The translations under genes were made by a program, and so were the position numbers. A DNA stretch of 5,699 nucleotides from an uncultured Mucilaginibacter sp. (GTDB lineage: Bacteria > Bacteroidota > Bacteroidia > Sphingobacteriales > Sphingobacteriaceae): the NCBI GenBank assembly GCA_946479225.1, contig CAMLFI010000190.1:1-5699 (forward strand), read 5' to 3'. Below are positions 5,305 to 5,699 of this stretch, piece by piece. Below the pieces are notes generated by a model. It saw only the letters and a program-made list of their open reading frames with translations. It ran no database searches and had not been told where the DNA came from. How positions within the stretch are numbered: the stretch's first letter is position 1; each line of letters starts with the position of its first letter.

Positions 5305-5699
5305 TTAACCCGCCGTTACCAAAGCCCTTTCCCCCTTCTCCAACCGCTTAACCATCCTAAACACCGTAGCGAGCGAAACCTTCGTTTGCTCGGCTATGCT
5401 ACGGAAACTTACACCCTGCTTATGCAAGCGCGCCACCATTTCTTCGGTATAACGGCGCTGATCTTCGGAGTAATGCAGCAGGTGGGCTGCTTCGTTATCA
5501 AAACCCTCCACCTCAAATTGCAAAAAGTTGCCCGGCTTTGTTATGCGGCACAGGCATACATTGGCAGCTCCGTAATATTCATTACCGCTGCGCTGCTTTA
5601 TTTGCTTAATGTAGCGCTGTCCGCTGGTAGTTTTACTTTCGCCCAGGGCAAAGGCGCTGTCGGCAAAATTGATCAGCATTTTACTGCCCTGCAGATCGT
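5305..5699 (-). CDS. RecA-like AAA ATPase with C-terminal helix-turn-helix, C-terminal part (5' end outside window)
   Basis: The frame is open from the right edge (the codons before the internal ATG at 5679 read DLQGSK) to TAA at 5307-5305, so about 130 C-terminal residues are seen and Met at 5679 is not the true start. GSKMLINFADSAFALGES, RYIKQIKQR and the NVCLCRI strand match the last part of the RecA/RepA-like ATPase core (AAA_25-type), where the late strands and basic residues complete the nucleotide site. The Walker A and B motifs would lie outside the window. After EAAHLL a linker leads to a helix-turn-helix: MVARLHKQGVSFRSIAEQTKVSLATVFRMVKRLEK, similar to resolvase/Hin-type HTH domains, so DNA binding is likely. 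Such ATPases in Bacteroidota are frequent in phage-like, integrative or plasmid-derived regions, where they may act in replication. That role, and any link to the repeat beside it, is inference. GC is higher (53% in a 60-base sample at 5401) than in the acyltransferase gene. Confidence 0.72.
   Translation of the reverse strand, partial: DLQGSKMLINFADSAFALGESKTTSGQRYIKQIKQRSGNEYYGAANVCLCRITKPGNFLQFEVEGFDNEAAHLLHYSEDQRRYTEEMVARLHKQGVSFRSIAEQTKVSLATVFRMVKRLEKGERALVTAG

Overview
The window looks like a chromosomal segment of a Bacteroidota bacterium, most likely a Sphingobacteriaceae member such as Mucilaginibacter or Pedobacter. This is inferred from three things. Exported proteins carry short signal peptides ending in Ala-Gln. 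A carboxypeptidase-like regulatory domain protein and a CBM9-like protein are present. Most genes lack a Shine-Dalgarno sequence, and the candidate promoters resemble TAnnTTTG boxes. No tRNA, rRNA, CRISPR array or complete insertion sequence is visible.

Left part (1-1565). A minus-strand gene leaves the window at base 1. It encodes the N-terminus of a secreted protein that looks like the non-catalytic N-terminal domain of GH67/GH20-type glycoside hydrolases. A perfect 8-bp inverted repeat (492-513) lies between it and the end of the next operon. That operon, also on the minus strand, has an unrecognised 81-residue protein followed by an AlkB-family DNA dealkylation dioxygenase with all catalytic residues. 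The two genes overlap by 13 bases, and the alkB-like start has the only clear Shine-Dalgarno in the window.

Middle part (1566-3423). Two plus-strand genes lie 22 bases apart and probably form an operon. One encodes a secreted CBM9-like protein. The other encodes an exported protein with an N-terminal carboxypeptidase-like regulatory domain and a roughly 240-residue C-terminal domain of unknown function.

Right part (3424-5699). Two direct copies of a 58-base element (3446-3503 and 5243-5300, 49 of 58 identical) bracket a segment with a possible 61-residue two-helix membrane protein (plus) and a 372-residue integral-membrane acyltransferase of family 3 (minus). Each element is two consecutive hairpins. 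The acyltransferase gene is clearly more AT-rich in hand-counted samples than the gene to its right. That last gene (minus, entering from the right edge) encodes the C-terminal part of a RecA-like AAA ATPase with a terminal helix-turn-helix, a type common in Bacteroidota accessory or mobile regions. The repeated double hairpin resembles a REP-type element and is the least explained structure here.

Gene-free stretches are all shorter than 300 bases: 391-562 holds the palindrome; 1405-1565 is the divergent promoter region; 3424-3662 holds repeat copy A and a possible promoter; 3849-3986 shows nothing convincing; 5106-5304 holds repeat copy B, with nothing else recognised.
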